NCBI GenBank assembly: GCA_020853105.1
Contig: JADYZM010000037.1
Span: forward strand, 1 to 41,906
Length of the DNA: 41,906 bases
Origin: Flavobacteriales bacterium
GTDB taxonomy: Bacteria > Bacteroidota > Bacteroidia > Flavobacteriales_E > Vicingaceae
Direction: 5' to 3'
Shown: one piece after another, positions 1 through 7,678 of the stretch
Layout: the number at the start of each line of letters is the position of its first letter
Position numbering within the stretch: position 1 is the first letter of the stretch
Made by a program: the position numbers and the translations under genes
The notes under the pieces: generated by a model
The model's input: only the letters and a program-made list of their open reading frames with translations
What the model was told of the DNA's origin: nothing
The model's database searches: none

Positions 1-2
1 AA

Positions 3-1292
3 ACCAGTTTTTCGGCAAGTAATAATGCTGTATCACCATATAATGTACGCCCCTATACGAACGGAAATGAAGCCGAACAAGCTGATTTTACAGAAACTTC
101 GCTAAATATTGCTCGAAATGCGGGTGGTAGCGGTTACAGTTGGTGGTTGTTTCAGGATGTAAGTTGGTATCCACCTACTGATCCAGGTTATTACCTCAAC
201 TGGTATGGTTTAATGCGACATGCCGACCCTGTGGGAGGAGTGTACAACGCTGTCGATGAAAAACCTGCGGTTGATGTGATTAGAAATTATTTAGATGCCA
301 ACGGAAACCCACCACCCATAACTCCTGTAACAGCCACCAACAGCTACTACAATCCATACAACCACCCAACTAACCCTGTTGGAGAATTTGGGCAACCTAC
401 CACCATTACAGGTAATGTAAAAGACCAAAACGGACAACCGATTAAGGATGCCTTTGTTCTGGGAGCAACAATTCTTTATGTTGATGATTCTGGTCCAGAT
501 GACATTCATTATTTACATTCTCATTATACTCTTACCGATGATAATGGTGATTTTATTATTAAACCCTATGATTATGATCCAAGGTTACCTAATACTAATA
601 AAATAGAAGATATAAGGATATCAGCCTTTGGTACTGAACGTGTGGAAAGAGGTTGGCCTAGCTCAATGAATCCTTTAGGTATTGGAGTAACCAACGGTGA
701 AAATTTTATTTTACAACAGACCGATTTACAGAATAACCCAATATTTACAGGAGTAACGGTTAGCGGTACGCAAAATTTTGAGGCCCGACAAACCCTAACG
801 GTAAACAATGTTGTGGTTCTGTCGGGATCAACCAGCGATTTTAAAGCTGCTATGGAAGTAAATGCAGGAACTGAATTTCATGCTCAAAATGGAAGTGAAG
901 TACATCTTTTTACAGAAATTATTCATCCTGAATGTATTGATTTCACAGGATATTTACGTCAAAAAAATCCGATGAGTGATGCTGTTGAAGAGGAAATGAG
1001 TAACTTAAATACTGAAATTGAAATACAATTTAAAAAACAACAGCCCGAATGGGATGTAGTAATACAACCCAACCCTAATCAAGGGAAATACACCCTTTTG
1101 CTCGAAACTTCTGAAACTACAACTGTCCACACTAATTTAGAAATTTATTCACTAACAGGCAATAAAGTATATTCACAAGTACTAAACACTAAAATTATCG
1201 AAATGAATATTTCGCATTTGGGTAAAGGGATTTACATTATTAGCATCATACAAAACAACAACATCATCAATAAAAAACTTATTATTCAATAA
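3..1292 (+). CDS. Secreted protein with type IX sorting tail, 5' end cut (glycoside-hydrolase-like end)
   Basis: The reading frame is open from base 3, so the gene starts before the window; an internal ATG at 147 is not the real start. The first ~75 visible residues, with GYSWWLFQDVSWYPP and a YNAVDEKPAVDVI stretch, resemble the last strands of a TIM-barrel glycosidase, but I cannot name the family. A carboxypeptidase-regulatory-like segment follows (TGNVKDQNGQPIKDAFVLGA). The last ~75 residues are a type IX secretion (Por) sorting domain: PNPNQGKYTL, then YSLTGNKVYS, LGKGIYIISI and a final KKLIIQ. The protein is therefore probably exported through the outer membrane. The next gene starts one base after the stop, which suggests co-transcription. 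The hydrolase assignment is inference; the sorting tail is clear. Confidence 0.75.
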   Translation, partial: TSFSASNNAVSPYNVRPYTNGNEAEQADFTETSLNIARNAGGSGYSWWLFQDVSWYPPTDPGYYLNWYGLMRHADPVGGVYNAVDEKPAVDVIRNYLDANGNPPPITPVTATNSYYNPYNHPTNPVGEFGQPTTITGNVKDQNGQPIKDAFVLGATILYVDDSGPDDIHYLHSHYTLTDDNGDFIIKPYDYDPRLPNTNKIEDIRISAFGTERVERGWPSSMNPLGIGVTNGENFILQQTDLQNNPIFTGVTVSGTQNFEARQTLTVNNVVVLSGSTSDFKAAMEVNAGTEFHAQNGSEVHLFTEIIHPECIDFTGYLRQKNPMSDAVEEEMSNLNTEIEIQFKKQQPEWDVVIQPNPNQGKYTLLLETSETTTVHTNLEIYSLTGNKVYSQVLNTKIIEMNISHLGKGIYIISIIQNNNIINKKLIIQ

Positions 1293-1293
1293 T

Positions 1294-2934
1294 ATGAAAC
1301 TATCCAACAAAATAATAATAATTGTTCTATTATCATTAGCAACAGTTGTAGAAAGCCAAGCACAATGGGCATGGGCTAAGCAATTAGGCGGCACATCAGA
1401 TGAATTTGGGGGAAACATAATTACTGACCTAAGTGGTAATAGTTATTTTACTATGGGTTCTCGAGGCACTTGTTATTTTCAAACAGATACTTTAAGTGTG
1501 AATGGTTATAATGATTTTTTTTTAATAAAATATGATAATAATGGTAACGAATTATGGGTAAAGCAATTTGGGGGTAATAATATATCATCTAGGACTGAAA
1601 GCTCTGGAGGAATCTGTTTTGACGAAACAAGTAACTTTGTTTATATGACTGGAAGGTTCTCAGGCGTAGCTTTTTTTGGAAGTACAACTTTAAACACTAG
1701 TAGTACAGCTTTTTTTCTTGCAAAATTTGACTTAGACGGCAATTGTATATGGGCTAAACAAAGTGTAGGTGGAAATCAAGTTAATGGAAGTGATGTCACT
1801 ATAGATGATTTCGGTAATCTGTATGTTTGTGGGATAAATTCAGATAGTACTTCATTTGATTCATTTACGATACCAGCGGGTGGTTTTATCGCTAAATACG
1901 ATGCTAATGGAAATTGTATATGGGCAAAAAATAAATTTCGTTATCAAGCTATAACAAATTCGGAGGCTCAGCCTTCTGGTATTAAAACATTTAATAGCAG
2001 TATTGTGGTTTCAGGAAGTGTTACTAATGACACAATTGAAGTGGACACGATAGTTGCTTTAGGTAAGGGGAATAATTCTGCTTTTATTACAACTTTTGAT
2101 TTAGAGGGTAATGCTAGATGGATAAAGTTGTATGGAGGCAATGGGGCTGGTGGTGGATCTGATTTTTCTATAGATAATGAAGGAAATAGTTATATTAGTG
2201 GTATATTCTCGGGAATAGGTTATTTTGATACAACGACACTAAGTAATGGTATGCAGAATGATGCTTTTCTTATTAAATGTGATACCAATGGTAATTTAAA
2301 ATATGTAAATCAATTAAGTGCTACAGGAGGTGCTAAAGGTATTAATGCCTACACAGATGTTGATAAAAATGTATATATGGTAGGTTATTTTGCAGGTACA
2401 GCCAATTTTGGAGCTTATACCATTACAGCCTCTTCACCCCGAGATATGTTTGTGGCAAGGTACGATAGCGTAGGTACTTGTTTAGGGGTTCATAATTTTG
2501 GAAGAGCAGAGAGCTGGGGAATATCTTCAAATATAAATTCATACTGGGTTTCAGGTTTCTTTAATTCAACAACAATCACTATAGGTAGTAATAATTTTAC
2601 AAATTTTGGTTTTGGATCAGATTTTTTCATCGCCAAAGGCGATGCCCCCATAGGCATAGAAACATACCAAGAGCGTAAAACAGCAAATGCTTTACACATT
2701 TACGCCAACCCCAATAAAGGCACGTGCAACATAACCATACCTGATGATTTGTTAAATGAGCAAAATTTGGTATTAACCATTTATGATATAAACGGTAAAA
2801 TTATACAGCAACAACAAGTACAGATAGAACAAGAAAAGATAAAAATAAACCTTGAAGCAGAAGCTAAAGGTATTTATAATGTTACTTTAGGTAACGCTAA
2901 AAAAATGTATAGTGGTAAGATTGTATTTGAGTAA
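1294..2934 (+). CDS. Secreted beta-propeller-like (SBBP repeat) protein with type IX sorting domain
   Basis: 546 residues. An N-terminal signal peptide (KIIIIVLLSLATVVESQAQ) is followed by WAWAKQLGG and repeats of the type 'F-L-[IA]-K-[FY]-D-x-[ND]-G-N-x-x-W-x-K', each with a G-N-x-Y-x-x-G core. This is the Bacteroidota SBBP-type pattern, here about seven units, expected to fold as a beta-propeller-like solenoid. The C-terminus (YANPNKGTCNITIP, then YDINGKIIQQ, AKGIYNVTL, YSGKIVFE) is a type A type IX sorting domain. The protein is likely surface-attached or released. It starts one base after the stop of the preceding secreted protein, so the two probably share a transcript. No enzymatic motif is visible; the role is unknown. 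Confidence 0.8.
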   Translation: MKLSNKIIIIVLLSLATVVESQAQWAWAKQLGGTSDEFGGNIITDLSGNSYFTMGSRGTCYFQTDTLSVNGYNDFFLIKYDNNGNELWVKQFGGNNISSRTESSGGICFDETSNFVYMTGRFSGVAFFGSTTLNTSSTAFFLAKFDLDGNCIWAKQSVGGNQVNGSDVTIDDFGNLYVCGINSDSTSFDSFTIPAGGFIAKYDANGNCIWAKNKFRYQAITNSEAQPSGIKTFNSSIVVSGSVTNDTIEVDTIVALGKGNNSAFITTFDLEGNARWIKLYGGNGAGGGSDFSIDNEGNSYISGIFSGIGYFDTTTLSNGMQNDAFLIKCDTNGNLKYVNQLSATGGAKGINAYTDVDKNVYMVGYFAGTANFGAYTITASSPRDMFVARYDSVGTCLGVHNFGRAESWGISSNINSYWVSGFFNSTTITIGSNNFTNFGFGSDFFIAKGDAPIGIETYQERKTANALHIYANPNKGTCNITIPDDLLNEQNLVLTIYDINGKIIQQQQVQIEQEKIKINLEAEAKGIYNVTLGNAKKMYSGKIVFE

Positions 2935-2982
2935 ATGAAAAAAATAACTTGGGGTTTTTTATTGGAAAGTGTTATGGTCTCG

Positions 2983-3002
2983 ATTTCTGCCTACGCAGGA
3001 AT
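2983..3002. repeat. REP-like intergenic palindrome
   Basis: The arms ATTTCTGC and GCAGGAAT flank CTAC; seven of eight pairs are Watson-Crick and the eighth is a G-T. The CCTACGCAGGAAT form resembles dispersed 'TGCCTACGCAGGAAT' palindromes that I recall from Bacteroidota genomes. It lies in the 248-base gap between the type IX gene and the PspC-like gene. Around 3093-3113 is another stretch (cgcttcaacgagttcagcac) that looks like a decayed copy of a second dispersed family, less certain. No gene is seen in this gap. Confidence 0.4.
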
Positions 3003-3182
3003 TATGACTAAGTAGGAGGAAAAAAAGCTAAAATTGTTATTTTTTGATAAGTAATGAGTAGTGCATATAAATTTAAGAATCATAAAAAAACGCTTCAACG
3101 AGTTCAGCACGGTAAACAAAAATTCAAACGATTATTCTTACCTTTGAAGTACGCTTTACAAATTGATAAAAAAGCTAAGAAA

Positions 3183-3407
3183 ATGATAACTAAACTTCTT
3201 GCATATTTTGAAAAACAAGCGTTTGGGGTTTGCAGTTGGTGGGGTGAAAAACTTCAACTTAAAACGTCTCAAGTCAGATTGTCCTTTATTTATGTATCTT
3301 TTCTTACCGTTGGTTCTCCCATTATAATATATCTTGTAATGGCTTTTGTTTTAAAGCACAAAGAATATTTTAAGTTAGAGAAACGAAAAACCGTTTGGGA
3401 TATCTAA
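3183..3407 (+). CDS. Short PspC-domain membrane protein
   Basis: 74 residues. The body FFEKQAFGVCSWW-like region, GEKLQLKTSQVRLSFIY and one hydrophobic helix (VSFLTVGSPIIIYLVMAFVL) match the short PspC-only proteins common in Bacteroidota, which sit in the inner membrane and are linked by family to envelope stress. I chose the ATG at 3183 because MITKLLAYFEK is where the family normally begins. An upstream in-frame ATG at 3054 would add 43 basic, repeat-derived residues without family resemblance. The next gene's -10-like element overlaps the end of this one. Function in this organism is not shown by the sequence. Confidence 0.7.
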   Translation: MITKLLAYFEKQAFGVCSWWGEKLQLKTSQVRLSFIYVSFLTVGSPIIIYLVMAFVLKHKEYFKLEKRKTVWDI

Positions 3408-3415
3408 TAATTTTG
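3408..3415 (+). promoter_or_regulatory. Possible -7 element for the SDR-pabB-tilS operon
   Basis: TAATTTTG is an exact match to the Bacteroidota -7 consensus TAnnTTTG, 17 bases before the ATG of the SDR gene. No TTG lies at the expected distance upstream, so the call rests on one element. Confidence 0.4.
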
Positions 3416-3431
3416 TAATCCCTACAATACA

Positions 3432-4355
3432 ATGAAGAATAAAAAAATTTTGATAACCGGAAGTAACGGACTTTTAGGTCAAAAGTTAGTTAAACTTCTT
3501 TCTCATAAAACCAATATAGATTTGCTTGCTACCTCAATTGGAGAAAATAGAGTGCAAAGTGTTACTGGATTTAATTATCAGAACTTAGACATAACAAGCA
3601 AAACTCAAGTTGATTCAGTTTTTAATAAATTCAATCCCGATGTGGTTATTAATACAGCAGCAATGACTAATGTTGACGCTTGTGAAAACAAGAAAGAGGA
3701 ATGTATTAATTTGAATGTTAATGCAGTAAAAAAATTAATAGATGCATCAGAAAAACATCAATCTCATTTAATACATTTATCTACAGACTTTGTTTTTGAT
3801 GGAGAAAACGGACCCTACAAAGAAACAGATATTCAAAACCCTTTGAGTTTTTACGGACAATCTAAATACGAGGCTGAAAAATTAGTTCAACAAGCAAAAA
3901 CAAAATGGAGTATTGTTAGAACAATCATAGTTTATGGAGTAGTTGAAGACATGAGTCGTTCAAACATTGTTCTATGGGCAAAACAAGCATTAGAAAAAGG
4001 CTCTCCTTTAACTATCGTAAACGATCAATACCGTATGCCAACTTTAGCTGAAGATTTGGCTTATGCTTGTTGGCTAATAGCTGAAAAATCTGCTGGAGGA
4101 ATTTATCATATTTCCGGAAAAGATTTTATGAGCATTTTGGAGTTGGTAAATCGTGTTGCTGATTTTTATGGGTATGATAAATCCATAATTACACCTGTCT
4201 CATCATCGTCTTTAAACCAGGCAGCTAAACGCCCGCCTAAAACCGGTTTTGTTCTAGATAAAGCTATTAAAGATTTAGGTTATTCGCCCTGTTCGTTTGA
4301 AGAAGGGTTGGAAATTGTAACCAACCAACTCCAGTCATTAAATTCAATTCATTGA
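3432..4355 (+). CDS. SDR-family NAD(P)-dependent reductase, RmlD-like
   Basis: 307 residues, cytoplasmic. The N-terminus ILITGSNGLLGQKLV carries the extended-SDR nucleotide motif (GxxGxxG). VVINTAAMTNVDACE, the STDFVFDGENGPYKE block and the catalytic YGQSKYEAE (YxxxK) are typical of the RmlD branch (dTDP-4-dehydrorhamnose reductase and relatives). No rhamnose or other sugar-nucleotide genes are nearby, so I do not assign rfbD; the substrate is open. The stop overlaps the TTG start of pabB by four bases, so the gene is the likely head of the pabB-tilS operon. Confidence 0.8.
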   Translation: MKNKKILITGSNGLLGQKLVKLLSHKTNIDLLATSIGENRVQSVTGFNYQNLDITSKTQVDSVFNKFNPDVVINTAAMTNVDACENKKEECINLNVNAVKKLIDASEKHQSHLIHLSTDFVFDGENGPYKETDIQNPLSFYGQSKYEAEKLVQQAKTKWSIVRTIIVYGVVEDMSRSNIVLWAKQALEKGSPLTIVNDQYRMPTLAEDLAYACWLIAEKSAGGIYHISGKDFMSILELVNRVADFYGYDKSIITPVSSSSLNQAAKRPPKTGFVLDKAIKDLGYSPCSFEEGLEIVTNQLQSLNSIH

Positions 4356-5581
4356 AAACAGTTGTTATTGAAATTAAGGAAAGAACTGTTTTTCAAGAAA
4401 ACTTGATATATTTTTTCAAAGATGAAAAATTTGTGCTCTTTTTCAATTCAAATGATAATTCTCCAAATATTCTCGCTGTTTCAAATTCTGGATATATAAA
4501 AGATGGAGATTGGAAAGTTGGATTTTATAGTTACGATTATAAAAATAAAATTGAGAAATTAGTTTCTGAGAATGAAGACAGCATTGAATTTCCTGATGAG
4601 TTTTTTTTTACGCCACAACTTCTCTTTGAAATATATCAAAATAAAGTTTGTGTGAGTTTTGATAATCAATATTTTACAGAAAATAACACGATTGAAATAA
4701 TCGCTAAAATAGATAGTAAACGGTCAAAGATTAAATCCAAAAAAATTTCAGTATCTCCAAAAATTTCCAAGGATTTATACATCAAACAAGTTAATCAACT
4801 TAAAAACCACATTCAAAAAGGGGATATATATGAAATTAACTATTGCCAAGAATTTTATGCAAATTCTGTAGAAATTAATCCGTTTGACTGCTATTTTAAA
4901 CTCAATGAAAAATCGCCAACTCCGTTTTCTTGCCTTGTAAAGTTTACTAATAAATACTTGCTTTGTGCTTCGCCGGAACGATTTATGAGAAAGACGGGCA
5001 ATAAATTAATTTCTCAGCCAATTAAAGGAACCATCAAAAGAGGTAAGACAAAGGAAGAAGATGTTCTTTTAAGAAACCGACTTCAAAATGATGCCAAAGA
5101 AAGAAGTGAAAATATTATGATTGTTGATTTGGTTCGAAACGATTTATCAAAAATTGCCAAACGAAACAGTGTTAAAGTAGATGAACTTTGTGCGATATAT
5201 ACTTTTCCTCAGGTTCATCAGATGATTTCAACCATTAGTGCTGAGCTAAAAAAAGAGGTTGATTTTAAGCAAATAATTCATGCATTATTTCCGATGGGTT
5301 CAATGACAGGAGCACCAAAAATAAGAGCAATGGAATTGATAGAACAATACGAAACAAGCAAACGAGGATTGTATTCCGGAACTGTTGGATACATAAAACC
5401 AAACGGCGATTTTGATTTTAATGTAGTGATTCGTAGTATTTTATATAATGTTTCTTCAAAAAATTTATCGTACTTTGTTGGTGGTGCCATTACCAGTTTA
5501 TCTGAACCCGAAAAAGAATATGAAGAATGTTTATTAAAAGCAAAAGCCATACAAGAAGTGTTAGAAAACAATGACATCTGA
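4352..5581 (+). CDS. pabB: Aminodeoxychorismate synthase component I
   Basis: 409 residues of the chorismate-binding family. With glutamine amidotransferase PabA it converts chorismate to 4-amino-4-deoxychorismate for folate synthesis. Visible motifs: YEINYCQEF, ASPERF, PIKGT (about 223-227), IMIVDLVRNDL, GSMTGAPK and YSGTVGYI. Lys225 in PIKGT marks aminodeoxychorismate synthase; anthranilate synthases have Ala there. No PabA is in the window. The start must be TTG at 4352, overlapping the SDR stop, because the first internal Met comes at about residue 212, past the N-terminal half. The stop overlaps tilS by 11 bases, so translation is probably coupled. Confidence 0.88.
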   Translation: MKTVVIEIKERTVFQENLIYFFKDEKFVLFFNSNDNSPNILAVSNSGYIKDGDWKVGFYSYDYKNKIEKLVSENEDSIEFPDEFFFTPQLLFEIYQNKVCVSFDNQYFTENNTIEIIAKIDSKRSKIKSKKISVSPKISKDLYIKQVNQLKNHIQKGDIYEINYCQEFYANSVEINPFDCYFKLNEKSPTPFSCLVKFTNKYLLCASPERFMRKTGNKLISQPIKGTIKRGKTKEEDVLLRNRLQNDAKERSENIMIVDLVRNDLSKIAKRNSVKVDELCAIYTFPQVHQMISTISAELKKEVDFKQIIHALFPMGSMTGAPKIRAMELIEQYETSKRGLYSGTVGYIKPNGDFDFNVVIRSILYNVSSKNLSYFVGGAITSLSEPEKEYEECLLKAKAIQEVLENNDI

Positions 5582-6896
5582 ATTTGAAAAATATTATAAA
5601 AATCAACATTTGTTTTCCAAAAAAGACAAAGTTTTGTTGGCTGTAAGCGGTGGCAAAGATTCAGTCGTAATGGTGTTTTTATTTAAAGTATTAAAACTAA
5701 ATTTTGGAATAGCACATTGCAATTTTAAGTTACGAGGTATAGATTCAGATAAGGACGAAAAGTTTGTTTTCGATTTAGCAAAAAAGCTTAATGTGCCTTT
5801 TTATACCACTAGTTTTGATACAAAAACATACGCTAAAACTAACAAACTATCAATCCAAATGGCAGCTCGTGAAATGCGTTATCTTTGGTTTGCTGAAATT
5901 AAAGAAAAATACAATTTTCAATATATTGCAACAGCTCACCATCAAAATGATGTAGCAGAAACTGTTTTACTAAACATTACCAAAGGTACAGGATTAGCTG
6001 GGTTGCATGGAATAAAAAATAAAGCGGACTCAATAATTCGTCCCATACTTTTTTTGAATAGAAAAGACATAGATGACTTAATAAAAAAGAATAACCTCGA
6101 ATTTAGAGAGGACTCTTCTAATTCAAATACCAAATATGCTAGAAATAGGATTCGGCACAAAGTTGTTTCTGAATTGGAAAAAATAAATCCTTCAGTTGTT
6201 TCAACCATCTGTAATTCAGCCAACTATTTTGCCGAAATTGAAACACTAGTGAATGAAAAAATAAATGAAATTAAATCCGATTGTACAAAAGAATCAAAAG
6301 ATGGGACTGTTGAAATAAATATCAAAAAACTCACAAATTACCCTTCAAAAAAAACTATCCTTTTTTACATCATAAATAAATTTGGATTTAATTCAGATGA
6401 TGTGGAAAGTATTGTTAATTCATTAGGAAAACAATCAGGCAAAAATTTTTTGAGTAAAACACATATTTTAATTAAAGATAGAAACAGCCTAATCATTCAG
6501 CCCAAAATTTCTAAAAAAAGTGATGAAATTGTGATTCAATCAATGTCTGATTTTAAAAATCTCCCAATACAAATTGAGGCACAATTGATAAAAAAAAATC
6601 AATTGAAGTTGAACTCAAATCCAAAAAAATATGCCTTTTTTGATTCAAATAAACTGTGTTTTCCACTAAAATTAAGAAAATGGAGAGTCGGTGATAAGTT
6701 TATACCATTTGGAATGAAAGGATATAAAAAAATCAGTGATTTTTTTATTGATGAAAAAGTATCTGTGGCTGATAAGCAAAAAATTTGGCTACTAGTATCA
6801 AAAAATAAAATTGTTTGGGTTGTGGGACACAGAATTGATGATTCATTGAGAATAACTAATCAAACCACAAATATTCTTCAATTGAAAATAAGATGA
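5571..6896 (+). CDS. tilS: tRNA(Ile)-lysidine synthetase
   Basis: 441 residues. TilS attaches lysine to C34 of the minor tRNA-Ile (CAU anticodon), changing its identity from Met to Ile; essential in most bacteria. The PP-loop SGGKDS is at residues 26-31, followed by IAHCNFKLRG, the TAHHQNDVAETVLLN block and RNRIRHKVV. The C-terminal TilS domain shows LRKWRVGDKFIPFGM, KKISDFFID and WVVGHRIDD. Length and domain order are normal. It overlaps pabB by 11 bases and its TGA overlaps the ATG of the next gene. Confidence 0.93.
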   Translation: MTSEFEKYYKNQHLFSKKDKVLLAVSGGKDSVVMVFLFKVLKLNFGIAHCNFKLRGIDSDKDEKFVFDLAKKLNVPFYTTSFDTKTYAKTNKLSIQMAAREMRYLWFAEIKEKYNFQYIATAHHQNDVAETVLLNITKGTGLAGLHGIKNKADSIIRPILFLNRKDIDDLIKKNNLEFREDSSNSNTKYARNRIRHKVVSELEKINPSVVSTICNSANYFAEIETLVNEKINEIKSDCTKESKDGTVEINIKKLTNYPSKKTILFYIINKFGFNSDDVESIVNSLGKQSGKNFLSKTHILIKDRNSLIIQPKISKKSDEIVIQSMSDFKNLPIQIEAQLIKKNQLKLNSNPKKYAFFDSNKLCFPLKLRKWRVGDKFIPFGMKGYKKISDFFIDEKVSVADKQKIWLLVSKNKIVWVVGHRIDDSLRITNQTTNILQLKIR

Positions 6897-7678
6897 AGTT
6901 TATAGACCAGATTGGACATGTTGTTGAAATCAGACAAACACCAAATCGAATAATTTCTATTGTACCATCTCAAACGGAATTGTTGTTTGATTTAGGCTTA
7001 GAAGAAAAAGTTGTAGGAATAACCAAATTTTGTATTCATCCAAGCAGTTGGTTCAAGTCAAAGGTTCGTGTTGGAGGAACAAAAACGTTAAATTTTGAAA
7101 TAATAAAACAATTAAATCCGGATTTAATTATTGCAAATAAAGAGGAAAACACAAAATCTGAGATTGAAGCACTTCAAAAATTATATCCGGTTTGGACCAG
7201 TAATATTTGCACTTTGCCTGAATGTTATGAGATGATTGAAGAAATAGGAAAAATAACCGATTCGTATTACAAAGCAAATCAAATAATTGCAGCTATTCAG
7301 AAAGAATTTTGTAGATTAAAAACAGCAAAAAACAACAATAAAAAAGTATTGTATTTAATTTGGAAAGACCCCTATATGACCATCGGAAAATCTACATTTA
7401 TTAACGAAATTATGAATGAGGGTGGGTTTGTAAATGCAATTGAATCGACAGAAAATTATCCGGTAATTACAAAAGAGGAAATTAAGAAAACACAACCTGA
7501 ATTAATTTTTCTATCAACAGAGCCCTATCCATTTAAGAAAACTCATATTGATGAATTTAAAGGTATCTGTCCAAATGCCCAAATAATACTGGTTGACGGA
7601 GAAGTTTTTTCGTGGTATGGCTCTCGAATTATAAAATCACCACAATATCTTATTGACTTGTACACAAAAATCAATTAA
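6893..7678 (+). CDS. BtuF-like helical-backbone metal/cobalamin-binding protein without signal peptide
   Basis: 261 residues with the two-lobe, long-helix periplasmic binding fold: RIISIVPSQTELLFDLGL and VVGITKFCIHP in lobe 1, then LNPDLIIANKEEN and QPELIFLSTEPYPFK in lobe 2. This is the family of BtuF (vitamin B12) and siderophore-binding proteins. Unlike true transport receptors it has no signal peptide: it begins directly with MKFIDQIGHVVEI. No permease or ATPase gene is nearby. Such forms are common in Bacteroidota next to unrelated genes and may act in the cytoplasm. The start overlaps the tilS stop (ATGA). Confidence 0.72.
   Translation: MKFIDQIGHVVEIRQTPNRIISIVPSQTELLFDLGLEEKVVGITKFCIHPSSWFKSKVRVGGTKTLNFEIIKQLNPDLIIANKEENTKSEIEALQKLYPVWTSNICTLPECYEMIEEIGKITDSYYKANQIIAAIQKEFCRLKTAKNNNKKVLYLIWKDPYMTIGKSTFINEIMNEGGFVNAIESTENYPVITKEEIKKTQPELIFLSTEPYPFKKTHIDEFKGICPNAQIILVDGEVFSWYGSRIIKSPQYLIDLYTKIN

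Noticed and set aside
3054..3182. N-terminal extension of the PspC-like gene from an upstream ATG
   Set aside because: The 43 added residues are basic, derive partly from repeat-like DNA and have no family resemblance; ATG 3183 fits the family start.
6860..6893. Cobalamin riboswitch before the BtuF-like gene
   Set aside because: The gene overlaps tilS; there is no space for a riboswitch.
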